7,285 bases of DNA from GCA-2723085 sp042093455 (GCA_042093455.1 JBELEU010000110.1:1-7285), one strand, 5' to 3'; shown: positions 1 through 6,310, counted from the stretch's first letter. A program made the numbers and translations. Notes: generated by a model not told the origin, from the letters alone.

Positions 1-59
1 CGAACCCCCGACCCCCTCGGTGTAAACGAGGTGCTCTGAACCAGCTGAGCTAATCGCCC
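1..59 (-). tRNA. tRNA-Val (anticodon UAC), 3' end cut by window
   Basis: On the minus strand the cloverleaf reads from base 59. The acceptor 5' strand is GGGCGAT, followed by TA, a D arm GCTC...GAGC, the anticodon stem CCTCG/CGAGG and the loop TTTACAC. This gives anticodon UAC, which reads GUA and related valine codons. The variable loop is GGGTC, then the T-stem 5' strand GGGGG and the first T-loop bases TTCG at base 1. About 16 bases are missing beyond the window edge: the rest of the T loop, the T-stem 3' strand, the acceptor 3' strand and the discriminator base. The gene lies 44 bases downstream of folC on the same strand and appears to have its own -7 box. More tRNA genes could follow outside the window. 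Confidence 0.95.
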
Positions 60-71
60 TTTAATTAAAGG
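58..71. repeat. 14-base perfect palindrome at the tRNA 5' boundary
   Basis: The sequence CCTTTAATTAAAGG is a perfect palindrome. Its last two bases on the minus strand are the first two G residues of tRNA-Val. If transcription starts just after the -7 box at 76-83, this palindrome makes up nearly the whole 5' leader of the pre-tRNA. It has no loop and an AT-only core, so a stable intramolecular hairpin is doubtful, and chance is a real alternative in DNA this AT-rich. Confidence 0.4.
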
Positions 72-75
72 TCTG

Positions 76-83
76 CAAATATA
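76..83 (-). promoter_or_regulatory. Probable Bacteroidota -7 box for tRNA-Val
   Basis: The minus strand reads TATATTTG, matching the TAnnTTTG -7 consensus of the Bacteroidota primary sigma factor. It sits 16 bases before the mature tRNA 5' end and just after the folC stop, where a tRNA promoter would be expected. I see no convincing TTTG-like -33 element at the usual distance, so the call rests on the -7 box and position only. The tRNA may also be co-transcribed with folC, because no hairpin-plus-T-run terminator is visible between them. Confidence 0.5.
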
Positions 84-103
84 TTTATTTTTTTGTGTTT
101 AGT

Positions 104-1324
104 TTATGTATCTGAAAAAAAATCACTTAAAATGTCACCTACCAAAAATGCACTACCTCCAATAAATATTAAATCTTCTTCATTACTTTTCTTTAAGGCA
201 GTTTTGTAAGCTTCATTATAGTCTGTATAACAAGTAATTTTATGACCAGAAAAGTATGATTTAAGTTCATGGCATTTCATGGCTCTATCGCTACTAGATT
301 CTGTAAGGTAATAGGTTAATGTTTTAGGTAGTGTATTAATTATTTTTGATAAATCTTTATCGTCAGAAAAACTTAAAACCGCTATACCTTTTTTAAATGG
401 TGTACTTTTAAGTTGATTAGTTATTTCTTCAAAGGCTTGTTCGTTATGTCCAATTTCAGCAATTACCATTGGTTTATTCATTAGTAGCTCCCATCTTCCT
501 CTAATTCCAGTGTTTTTTATAACGTTTTGCAATCCTTTTTCTATATGCAGTTGGTTAATGTTAAAGGAAACTAATTTTTCAACACTATTTAAAGCAGTAC
601 CAATATTGTTGTATTGGTAGTTTCCTAATAATTCACATTTCATTTTTGTTGCATTAGCTTTTGTAATTCGTGCATTTCTGCTTTCAGCAAGTTTAGCTAA
701 AACTGAAAATGATTCTTTTATTTGTGGACCTACTACAACTGGAGTATTTTCTTTAATTATTCCACCTTTTTCATAGGCTATTTCTTCAATGGTTTGTCCA
801 AGTATGTTTTGATGATCTAGTCCTATGGTTGTAATTACAGAAAGAATAGGGTTTATTATGTTGGTCGAATCTAATCTTCCACCTAATCCAGTCTCGATAA
901 TACAAACATCAGTTTTTTTCTTTTCAAAGTAGCAAAAGGCTAGGGCAGTAGTCCATTCAAAAAAAGAGATGCCGAGTTTTTCAAATGTTATTTTGTGTTT
1001 ATTTACAAAATCAATAATAAATTCCTCATCAATGGTTTTGCCATTTATTTTTATTCTTTCTTTAAAATCTATTAAATGAGGTGAAGTGAAAATACCCACT
1101 TTGTAACCAGCCTCTTGAAGAATAGAGCCCATTAAGTGACTTACAGATCCCTTCCCATTTGTTCCTGCAACATGAACACAGTTTAGTTTTTTTTCTGGAA
1201 AATCAAGTATTGCTACCAATTTTCTAATATTGGTTAAGTCTGCTTTGTATGCTTTTTTACCAATTTTCTGATATTGTGGGAATTGAGAAAAAAGATATCT
1301 TGTAATCTCTTCGTAGGAGTTCAT
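104..1324 (-). CDS. folC: Bifunctional folylpolyglutamate synthase / dihydrofolate synthase
   Basis: This 406-residue cytoplasmic ATP-dependent ligase belongs to the Mur ligase-like FolC family. It adds glutamate to dihydropteroate to make dihydrofolate, and adds further glutamates to folates. Visible motifs are the P-loop GTNGKGS (residues 54-60), SPHL (81-84), ETGLGGRLDSTN (144-155), IGLDH (167-171), the lysine expected to be carbamylated (K186 in EKGG) and RGRWE (275-279). The C-terminal domain signature is EIGHN (290-294) where many homologues have DGAHNP, so the acidic residue is Glu rather than Asp. Length is normal for the family and the frame is intact. The ATG overlaps the tonB-like stop by one base (TAATG) with no Shine-Dalgarno sequence, suggesting translation by re-initiation. 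The family is certain; both activities in one enzyme are inferred from the usual situation in bacteria with a single folC. Confidence 0.95.
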   Translation of the reverse strand: MNSYEEITRYLFSQFPQYQKIGKKAYKADLTNIRKLVAILDFPEKKLNCVHVAGTNGKGSVSHLMGSILQEAGYKVGIFTSPHLIDFKERIKINGKTIDEEFIIDFVNKHKITFEKLGISFFEWTTALAFCYFEKKKTDVCIIETGLGGRLDSTNIINPILSVITTIGLDHQNILGQTIEEIAYEKGGIIKENTPVVVGPQIKESFSVLAKLAESRNARITKANATKMKCELLGNYQYNNIGTALNSVEKLVSFNINQLHIEKGLQNVIKNTGIRGRWELLMNKPMVIAEIGHNEQAFEEITNQLKSTPFKKGIAVLSFSDDKDLSKIINTLPKTLTYYLTESSSDRAMKCHELKSYFSGHKITCYTDYNEAYKTALKKSNEEDLIFIGGSAFLVGDILSDFFSDT

Positions 1325-2052
1325 TATATCTGTAAATATTGTATTCTTTTGGATAGAATATCTTTTACTGAACCAGTTGAAGTAGGAGTGAATTTGAATT
1401 TCTTTTTACAGTCGTTCTCTATAAATTGTTTATCAGTACTTGTAAGAGAAATTGAAGTTTTAGGATGTGGATATAATGCTTTTGTACTAATTACGTTACC
1501 ATTGGCATCTATGATAAATTGAACCATTACATAGCCTACCCAATTTTTTGGGTTCGCTAGTTCGGGATCGCCAACTACCTGTCTTCCTTTTCCATCGCCT
1601 AGTCCACCACCAGTATTTGGTCCTTTTCCGGTGCCGATTCCAGAACCTTCACCTTGCCCATCACCAGAATTATCATTTCCACTTCCTTGTCCCAAAACAC
1701 CAGCTAAATTATACTTTGCCTGTTGAACAGGTTCTGATACTTCTTGTGAAGGTTCTGTACTTGGAGTGTTAGATGTACTACTTGTGGTACTTACTGGGGA
1801 TTCTTCTTGAGTAACTACTTTAGGGGCAGGGGTTTCAGCAACAGGTTGTGTTTTTGTAGGGCTACTGCTCCCTTGTCTTCCTCCTCCCATGTCACTAAAA
1901 TCTAAAGTAATTACTTCTTCTAAGGTAAACTGGGGTGGGTTTTGAATTTCAACACATCCTTTCCCTAAAAAAATAATAGATAATAAACCAATGTGAACCA
2001 CTATGCTTATAGTCCATCCAATTCTATTATCTTTTTTGCGTATAATTTCCAA
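1324..2052 (-). CDS. tonB: TonB-like energy transducer with Gly-rich linker
   Basis: This 242-residue protein should sit in the inner membrane and span the periplasm, passing ExbB/ExbD energy to an outer-membrane partner. The start codon is TTG, one base after the exbD stop. The first internal Met is residue 55, beyond the membrane segment, so it cannot be the start. The layout is a short basic cytoplasmic tail, one membrane helix (about 11-30) with S16 and H20 spaced as in the TonB SHLS motif, a Ser/Thr/Pro/Glu-rich stretch (about 62-112), a Gly-rich linker (about 118-158) and a TonB/TolA-like C-terminal domain (about 168-242, containing GYVMVQFIIDANGNV). The Pro-Lys/Pro-Glu repeats of classical TonB are absent, as is the YP motif that usually meets TonB boxes. 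A TolA-like role is the main alternative. Its position after exbB-exbD-exbD supports the transducer call; its outer-membrane partner cannot be told from this window. Confidence 0.8.
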   Translation of the reverse strand: MEIIRKKDNRIGWTISIVVHIGLLSIIFLGKGCVEIQNPPQFTLEEVITLDFSDMGGGRQGSSSPTKTQPVAETPAPKVVTQEESPVSTTSSTSNTPSTEPSQEVSEPVQQAKYNLAGVLGQGSGNDNSGDGQGEGSGIGTGKGPNTGGGLGDGKGRQVVGDPELANPKNWVGYVMVQFIIDANGNVISTKALYPHPKTSISLTSTDKQFIENDCKKKFKFTPTSTGSVKDILSKRIQYLQI

Positions 2053-2053
2053 T

Positions 2054-2440
2054 TTATTTACTTCCTCTTGTTTTAATAACGACTTTTAATGCCTTTTGTT
2101 TTGCAATGCGTATTATTTCATAAGCTGATGCTCTATTGGTTTCTTTGTCAGCAAGCAGTTCAATGGCCTTGTTTTCTCCAATGGTTTTCGATAATTCACT
2201 TTCAATCTGATTCAAGTTAAAAGCATTTGGATTACTATTGATAAAAAATTGATTTTCAGCATTAATATAAACTTTAACAGGAGAAGTTAAGGAAGGATCC
2301 CCGCTTCCTTCAGGAAGTTTAATTTCGTGCGAGGTATTAACAAGTGTAGAAATTATAATAAAGAAAATAAGCAGTAGAAAAACTAAATCTGTCATGGACG
2401 ACATGCCTCCTTCTATTCTTATTTTATTCGATGATTTCAT
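2054..2440 (-). CDS. exbD: ExbD/TolR-family protein, second copy
   Basis: This 128-residue single-pass inner-membrane protein is a partner of ExbB in the ion-driven motor that energises TonB. A short basic N-terminus with IEGGMSSMTD leads into one helix (about 17-36) that carries the family's essential membrane Asp at D18. A periplasmic domain follows (about 45-125). Its region LLADKETNRASAYEIIRIAK keeps the Asp and the Tyr pattern of canonical ExbD C-terminal domains, and it ends in a basic tail. The ATG overlaps the stop of the preceding exbD (TAATG), with a possible GGAG about 10 bases upstream. Length is typical. The N-terminal 35 residues are nearly the same as in the neighbouring copy while the periplasmic domain differs, so the pair looks like an old tandem duplication. 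Confidence 0.93.
   Translation of the reverse strand: MKSSNKIRIEGGMSSMTDLVFLLLIFFIIISTLVNTSHEIKLPEGSGDPSLTSPVKVYINAENQFFINSNPNAFNLNQIESELSKTIGENKAIELLADKETNRASAYEIIRIAKQKALKVVIKTRGSK
2061..2068 (-). promoter_or_regulatory. Ribosome binding site that fixes the TTG start of the tonB-like gene
   Basis: The minus strand reads AGAGGAAG inside the last codons of the upstream exbD (Thr-Arg-Gly-Ser-Lys), ending 8 bases before the TTG at 2052-2050. Strong Shine-Dalgarno sequences are uncommon in Bacteroidota and the other genes here mostly lack one. Its presence before a weak TTG start supports both the start choice and active translation of this gene. Confidence 0.65.
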
Positions 2441-2829
2441 TATTTTTTTGCTCCGTTAAGAGAAATTTTAAAATTATTTTGTTTAGCAATGTCAATTACA
2501 TAGACAGAAGCTTCCCAAGAGCTTTCATTGCTGCCGTACAGTGAAATAATGCTATCCTTACCAATTTTCTGTTTGATTACTTTTTCAATTTTTTCGCTTG
2601 AAATTGCTGTTCTTTCTTTGTTGATCAAATATTCATTTTGATCATTTATGTTTATAGTAAGTATTTTTTTATCAGATTTTTTACCTCCATTTTGAGGAAC
2701 ATCTATGTTGACACCTGCAGTAATCATAGTAGAAATAACTATGAAAAATATGAGAAGTAAAAAAACAAGATCGGTCATGGTTGACATGCCGCCTTCAATT
2801 TTTATTTTATTTCCAGATCTGAAATTCAT
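2440..2829 (-). CDS. exbD: ExbD/TolR-family protein, first copy
   Basis: This 129-residue inner-membrane protein lies directly after exbB (TAA followed at once by ATG). The N-terminal pattern KIKIEGGMSTMTD leads to one membrane helix (about 19-40) with the ion-carrying Asp at D20. The periplasmic domain (about 45-125) is more diverged than in the second copy: where canonical ExbD and the other paralogue have an Asp-containing LLAD-type segment, this one reads LYGSNESS. Both paralogues keep the membrane Asp, so both could take part in ion conduction, and the difference should affect periplasmic contacts. A role beside the second copy in one ExbB complex is inferred from adjacency and translational coupling. 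Confidence 0.93.
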   Translation of the reverse strand: MNFRSGNKIKIEGGMSTMTDLVFLLLIFFIVISTMITAGVNIDVPQNGGKKSDKKILTININDQNEYLINKERTAISSEKIEKVIKQKIGKDSIISLYGSNESSWEASVYVIDIAKQNNFKISLNGAKK

Positions 2830-3570
2830 TTATTTTCCAGGGGCTTCAAGTATATCAATAAACTCTATTGATGCTCCTTCCATGTTGTGAATTACCTTCT
2901 CAACTTTACTTACTAAGTAGTTATAGGCAACATACGCAACAATTCCTACAATTAAACCACCCACGGTAGTAATCATGGCTTCCATAATTCCTCCAGATAA
3001 ACTGGCTATTTCAAAAGTTTCTTCTTTTGACATGTTTTGAAAAACTTTAACCATCCCAAGAACTGTTCCTAAGAAACCAAGCATTGGAGCTACACCTGAA
3101 ATCGTAGCTAGCATTGATAGTCTTCTTTCAAGTTTACTTATTTCTAGCTTACCAATGTTTTCAATTGACGTAGTTATGTCCTTCATGGGTTTACCAACTC
3201 GGCTTATGCCTTTTTCAACCATTCTTGCTATAGGGTTTTCTGAGGACTGGCAAAGTTGTTTAGCCTCAGTCAAATTACCTTTTGTTACATATTCATTTAT
3301 TTTTTGCATGAAATCTTTTTTTCCTTTTAAGGCTCTTTGAACAGCCATAAAACGTTCAATAAAAACATAAACTGCAACAAACGAGAATATGAATAACAAC
3401 GACATTACTATTAAACTTGTTAAACTGTATTCACCACTTATAGAGTCGTATCCCCAAATAAGTTGCCACAATGATATTTGTTCAGTAGGCATTAATTCTG
3501 ATACGCTATCAGCAATATCAACAGTTGCATCTTGTATTCTATACAAGAAATGAAATGGATTTAAATTCAT
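2830..3570 (-). CDS. exbB: MotA/TolQ/ExbB proton channel family protein
   Basis: This 246-residue inner-membrane protein forms the ion-conducting ring around ExbD in TonB-type energising complexes. Three membrane helices are visible: about 50-73, 152-175 and 196-220. A cytoplasmic stretch (about 75-150) between the first two contains the typical KLERRLSML lead-in. The second helix holds APMLGFLGTVLGM with T169, and the third holds MITTVGGLIVGIVAYVAYN with T201 and T202; Thr residues at these places line the pore in this family. An N-terminal extension of about 45 residues precedes the first helix, as in several Bacteroidota homologues. The gene follows nhaD by 37 bases and abuts exbD. ExbB rather than TolQ is favoured by the downstream TonB-like gene, although the two families are hard to separate by sequence alone. 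Confidence 0.92.
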   Translation of the reverse strand: MNLNPFHFLYRIQDATVDIADSVSELMPTEQISLWQLIWGYDSISGEYSLTSLIVMSLLFIFSFVAVYVFIERFMAVQRALKGKKDFMQKINEYVTKGNLTEAKQLCQSSENPIARMVEKGISRVGKPMKDITTSIENIGKLEISKLERRLSMLATISGVAPMLGFLGTVLGMVKVFQNMSKEETFEIASLSGGIMEAMITTVGGLIVGIVAYVAYNYLVSKVEKVIHNMEGASIEFIDILEAPGK

Positions 3571-3591
3571 TTTATAAAGATTTTAAGTGAA

Positions 3592-3609
3592 AATAATTAT
3601 TTAATTATT
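3592..3609. repeat. AT-only 8-base inverted repeat between nhaD and exbB
   Basis: The plus strand reads AATAATTA, a 2-base spacer, then TAATTATT: a perfect inverted repeat that includes most of the nhaD stop codon. It has no GC pairs and no following T run in the minus-strand direction, so it is a poor candidate for an intrinsic terminator. It might be a weak mRNA processing or protein-binding site, or simply chance in AT-rich DNA. Confidence 0.25.
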
Positions 3610-4990
3610 AGAATATATAGTGTTGTAAAAATAGAAATGAACCGGCACCTGTTAAGTACCCAATTAAAGCTAGCCATCCTATTTTTCTTAGGTACCAGAA
3701 AAAAGATATTTTTTCCATTCCCATAGCAACAACACCTGCAGCAGACCCAATAATTAACATGCTTCCCCCTGTTCCAGCTGCGTAAGCAATAAAATGCCAT
3801 GTTGCATCATCTAATGCAAATTCAAACATACCCATACTGGCAGCTACTAATGGAACGTTATCTATTACTGCAGATCCACCTCCAAGAAGCATTATAAATG
3901 TATCAAGGGGCATAGCTGCTTGAACATCTTTTCCAAAAGTGAAAATAAGTCCCAAAGATTCTAGTGCAGCTACAGTCATTAATATTCCTAAGAAAAATAA
4001 TATTGAAGGCATTTCAATTTTTGACAATGCTCCAAATGTAGGGCTTTGGTGGTGACTGTTTTCATTGCCAGTTACTTCATTGGTTATGCTTGACATACTA
4101 AATTGTCTAGAGCTAATAATTTCAGCTACAAGAGCAACAATTGAAAGCGAAAGCATCATTCCAATATAAGGGGGTAAATGAGTTAAAGTTTTAAAAATAG
4201 GCACAAAAACAATTAGCATTAAACCTAAATATAACATTAGGGGGCCTTTGCTGTTTTCCTTCCCTTCAGAAATTGGAGCTTCAAAATTTCCCTTAAAAGG
4301 TTTCATGAAGCTTGCAATGAATGTAGGGATAAGCATACAAACAAATGAAGGAACAATTAAAAACTTAATAAGCTTAACGGTTGATACTTTTTCTCCCATC
4401 CACAACATAGTCGTGGTGACATCTCCAATAGGAGACCATGCTCCTCCAGCATTAGCAGCTATAATAATTAAACCAGCAAACCATATTCTATCTTTGTTTT
4501 GAGGGACTAATTTCCTAAGAATTGTAATTAATACTATAGTTGCGGTGAGGTTATCAATTATAGCAGATAATATAAATGCCAAAACGCACATTATCCAAAG
4601 CAGTGTTGATTTTTTATTGGTTTTGATGAATTTTTTAATTGTTGAAAAGCCATTAAAATGGTCTATTATTTCAACTATGGTCATGGCTCCAACTAAAAAG
4701 ATTAGTATTTCACAAGTTTTTCCAAAGTGATGCAGTAACGTAGATTGCATAACTCCCATTCTATCATCATGTTTTATATCTGCAAAGTTCTCTGTGCCAT
4801 GCAATCCATTCATTAAGCCATGGTTGGCAGAGTCGAACCAATTTTCAAAACCATCAATTCCAATAGCTACACATGCCCATGCCAATGCCATCATTAAAAG
4901 AGCAGGAACAAGCTTGTCTACTTTTAAACTGTGTTCTAGTGTTATAGCTAAATAACCTAAAATAAAAATTACAACTATTATCGCTTCCAT
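3608..4990 (-). CDS. nhaD: NhaD-type Na+/H+ antiporter
   Basis: This 460-residue polytopic inner-membrane protein of the ArsB/NhaD (ion transporter) superfamily exports Na+ (or Li+) in exchange for H+. NhaD signatures are clear: IIDNLTATIVLITILRKL (144-161), ANAGGAWSPIGDVTTTMLW (179-197), FFLGILMTVAALESLG (332-347), GGGSAVIDNVP (370-380) and GTGGSMLIIGSAAGVVAMG (406-424). The two DN pairs (D146/N147 and D377/N378) lie in the paired half-helix regions expected to form the ion site. A polar, His-containing loop around 300-325 separates the two halves. Length is usual for the family. The start is an ATG six bases after the dehydrogenase stop, so the two are probably one transcript; there is no Shine-Dalgarno sequence. 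NhaD proteins are common in marine and alkaliphilic bacteria, which fits a saline habitat. Confidence 0.95.
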   Translation of the reverse strand: MEAIIVVIFILGYLAITLEHSLKVDKLVPALLMMALAWACVAIGIDGFENWFDSANHGLMNGLHGTENFADIKHDDRMGVMQSTLLHHFGKTCEILIFLVGAMTIVEIIDHFNGFSTIKKFIKTNKKSTLLWIMCVLAFILSAIIDNLTATIVLITILRKLVPQNKDRIWFAGLIIIAANAGGAWSPIGDVTTTMLWMGEKVSTVKLIKFLIVPSFVCMLIPTFIASFMKPFKGNFEAPISEGKENSKGPLMLYLGLMLIVFVPIFKTLTHLPPYIGMMLSLSIVALVAEIISSRQFSMSSITNEVTGNENSHHQSPTFGALSKIEMPSILFFLGILMTVAALESLGLIFTFGKDVQAAMPLDTFIMLLGGGSAVIDNVPLVAASMGMFEFALDDATWHFIAYAAGTGGSMLIIGSAAGVVAMGMEKISFFWYLRKIGWLALIGYLTGAGSFLFLQHYIF

Positions 4991-4996
4991 TTAAAC

Positions 4997-6226
4997 TTAG
5001 ATTAATTGTTTTAGTGCAATTTCAAATGCAGTTTTAGAAATCCTAGTTTTAGAATTGTTTACAGCAAATGAATTTTCAAGTGCTTTTTTGATGGTGTTTG
5101 AAGTATCCATGAAAACACCTTCATCAGTAATTTCACTTAAATCATTACCCATTAGGTAGGCAAAAACTCTTGCCATTCCACAGTTGGAAATAAAATCAGG
5201 AATGATACTTATTTTTTCATCAGAATAATCAGCTATAGGTCCAAAAAATATTTCTGGATCAGCAAAAGGTACGTTTGCACCAGCAGCTACTACCTCAATT
5301 CCTGTCTGAATCATTCTGTCAATTTGATCTTTGGTAATTAACCTTGATGCTGCGCAAGGAATAAATACTTCAGCTTCAAGGTCCCATATTTTTTCATTCA
5401 CTTCATCAAAAGAAAGCATGTTATCAGCACTAAGTGCATTTCCATCTTTATTTAGAAATAATGTTCTGATTTCATCAAAACTAAATCCATCTTGATTTAT
5501 CAAGCCACCAACTCTATCAATAATTCCAACAATTATTGCCCCTTCCTGAGCTAAATAATATGCTCCAGCTGATCCAACATTGCCCCAGCCTTGTACTATT
5601 ACCCTTTTACCTTTGAGATCACCACCGTAGATGTTGTAATAATGTTTAACAGATTCTGCAACACCGTAGCCTGTAATCATATCAGCAACAACATATTTTC
5701 TATCTACGTTAGGTGAATATTTTTCATCTTCAATTGCTTTTAAAACACCTTGTCTTAATTGTCCAATTCTATTTATTTTTTGTGCTTCTCTTGGTTGATA
5801 GTGACCATTAAAAACTCCTTCCTGAGGATGCCAAACGCCACAATCTTCAGTAATTGGAATTACCTCATGAATTTCATCAACATTTAAATCACCTCCGGTT
5901 CCATAGTAGTGCTTTAGTAATGGGGTTACTGCTGCATACCACCTCCTTAAAACTCCATCTTTTCTTGGGTCATTAGGATCAAAATTAATTCCAGATTTTG
6001 CACCTCCAATTGGAGGCCCAGATACGGTAAATTTAACTTCCATTGTTTTGGCTAATGATGTTACTTCATGTTGGTCAAGCCCAACTCTCATTCTTGTTCC
6101 ACCACCAGCAGCACCTCCTCTTAGTGAGTTGATAACAACCCATCCTTTTGCTTCAGTTTCAGCATCCTGCCAATTAAAAACAATTTCTGGAATTTTATTT
6201 TCAAATTTTTTGAGTAATTCTATCAT
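4997..6226 (-). CDS. Glu/Leu/Phe/Val family amino-acid dehydrogenase, substrate uncertain
   Basis: This 409-residue cytoplasmic enzyme should carry out NAD(P)-linked oxidative deamination of an amino acid, or the reverse amination. The dimerisation/substrate domain has GGGTRM (41-46), the two conserved lysines 12 apart (K65 and K77 in PIGGAKSGI) and the catalytic Asp D113 in GGDLNVDE. The Rossmann domain has GWGNVG (213-218) with an acidic residue near the end of the next strand (IID, 235-237), suggesting NAD preference. The C-terminal part has AAGANVP (314-320) and PDFISNCG (343-350). Against glutamate dehydrogenase, the Lys and Ser that bind the substrate side-chain carboxylate align with G41 and F355. 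The N-terminal spacing is like leucine dehydrogenase, but the total length is like glutamate dehydrogenase. Family is secure; substrate is not. ATG start without Shine-Dalgarno, 26 bases after a likely -7 box, and first gene of the nhaD-exb run. Confidence 0.9.
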   Translation of the reverse strand: MIELLKKFENKIPEIVFNWQDAETEAKGWVVINSLRGGAAGGGTRMRVGLDQHEVTSLAKTMEVKFTVSGPPIGGAKSGINFDPNDPRKDGVLRRWYAAVTPLLKHYYGTGGDLNVDEIHEVIPITEDCGVWHPQEGVFNGHYQPREAQKINRIGQLRQGVLKAIEDEKYSPNVDRKYVVADMITGYGVAESVKHYYNIYGGDLKGKRVIVQGWGNVGSAGAYYLAQEGAIIVGIIDRVGGLINQDGFSFDEIRTLFLNKDGNALSADNMLSFDEVNEKIWDLEAEVFIPCAASRLITKDQIDRMIQTGIEVVAAGANVPFADPEIFFGPIADYSDEKISIIPDFISNCGMARVFAYLMGNDLSEITDEGVFMDTSNTIKKALENSFAVNNSKTRISKTAFEIALKQLI

Positions 6227-6251
6227 AATTCTAAATGTGAGTTTTCAATCG

Positions 6252-6259
6252 CAAATGTA
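6252..6259 (-). promoter_or_regulatory. Probable Bacteroidota -7 box for the dehydrogenase operon
   Basis: The minus strand reads TACATTTG, an exact match to TAnnTTTG, in the 84-base gap between anmK and the dehydrogenase. It ends 25 bases before the ATG, giving a short leader of about 20 bases. A clear TTG at the -33 distance is not visible; the nearest TTG lies too far upstream (6303-6305). This is the only good promoter candidate between anmK and folC, so it may drive the whole dehydrogenase-nhaD-exb-tonB-folC run. No intrinsic terminator is seen after anmK, so read-through from anmK is possible. Confidence 0.55.
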
Positions 6260-6310
6260 AAAAAATATATATCTCATATAACAGTTTGTTAATATTGAAA
6301 GTCAATTTAT

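Noticed and set aside
1..59. tRNA gene as an attachment site for an integrated element
   Set aside because: No integrase, no direct repeat of the tRNA 3' end and no foreign-looking genes are present; the tRNA 3' end itself is outside the window.
1600..1700. Possible tandem DNA repeat in the tonB-like gene
   Set aside because: The signal comes from Gly-rich codons; unit length and spacing vary, so it is a low-complexity protein linker and not a DNA repeat array.
1274..1772. Plus-strand open frames opposite folC and the tonB-like gene
   Set aside because: They are antisense to well-supported genes, have no recognisable domains and arise from the composition of the opposite strand.
3592..3609. 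Intrinsic terminator between nhaD and exbB
   Set aside because: The inverted repeat has only AT pairs, a 2-base loop and no T run after it on the minus strand, so stable termination is unlikely.
3597..3800. Cys-rich 67-residue open frame overlapping the nhaD 3' end
   Set aside because: It lies in another frame of a clear nhaD coding region with intact motifs to the C-terminus, has no family resemblance and is best explained as a shadow.
4033..4040. TACATTTG (minus strand) inside nhaD as an internal promoter for exbB
   Set aside because: It matches the -7 consensus but encodes ordinary NhaD residues (Pro-Thr-Phe-Gly), lies over 450 bases from exbB and shows no -33 element; chance is more likely.
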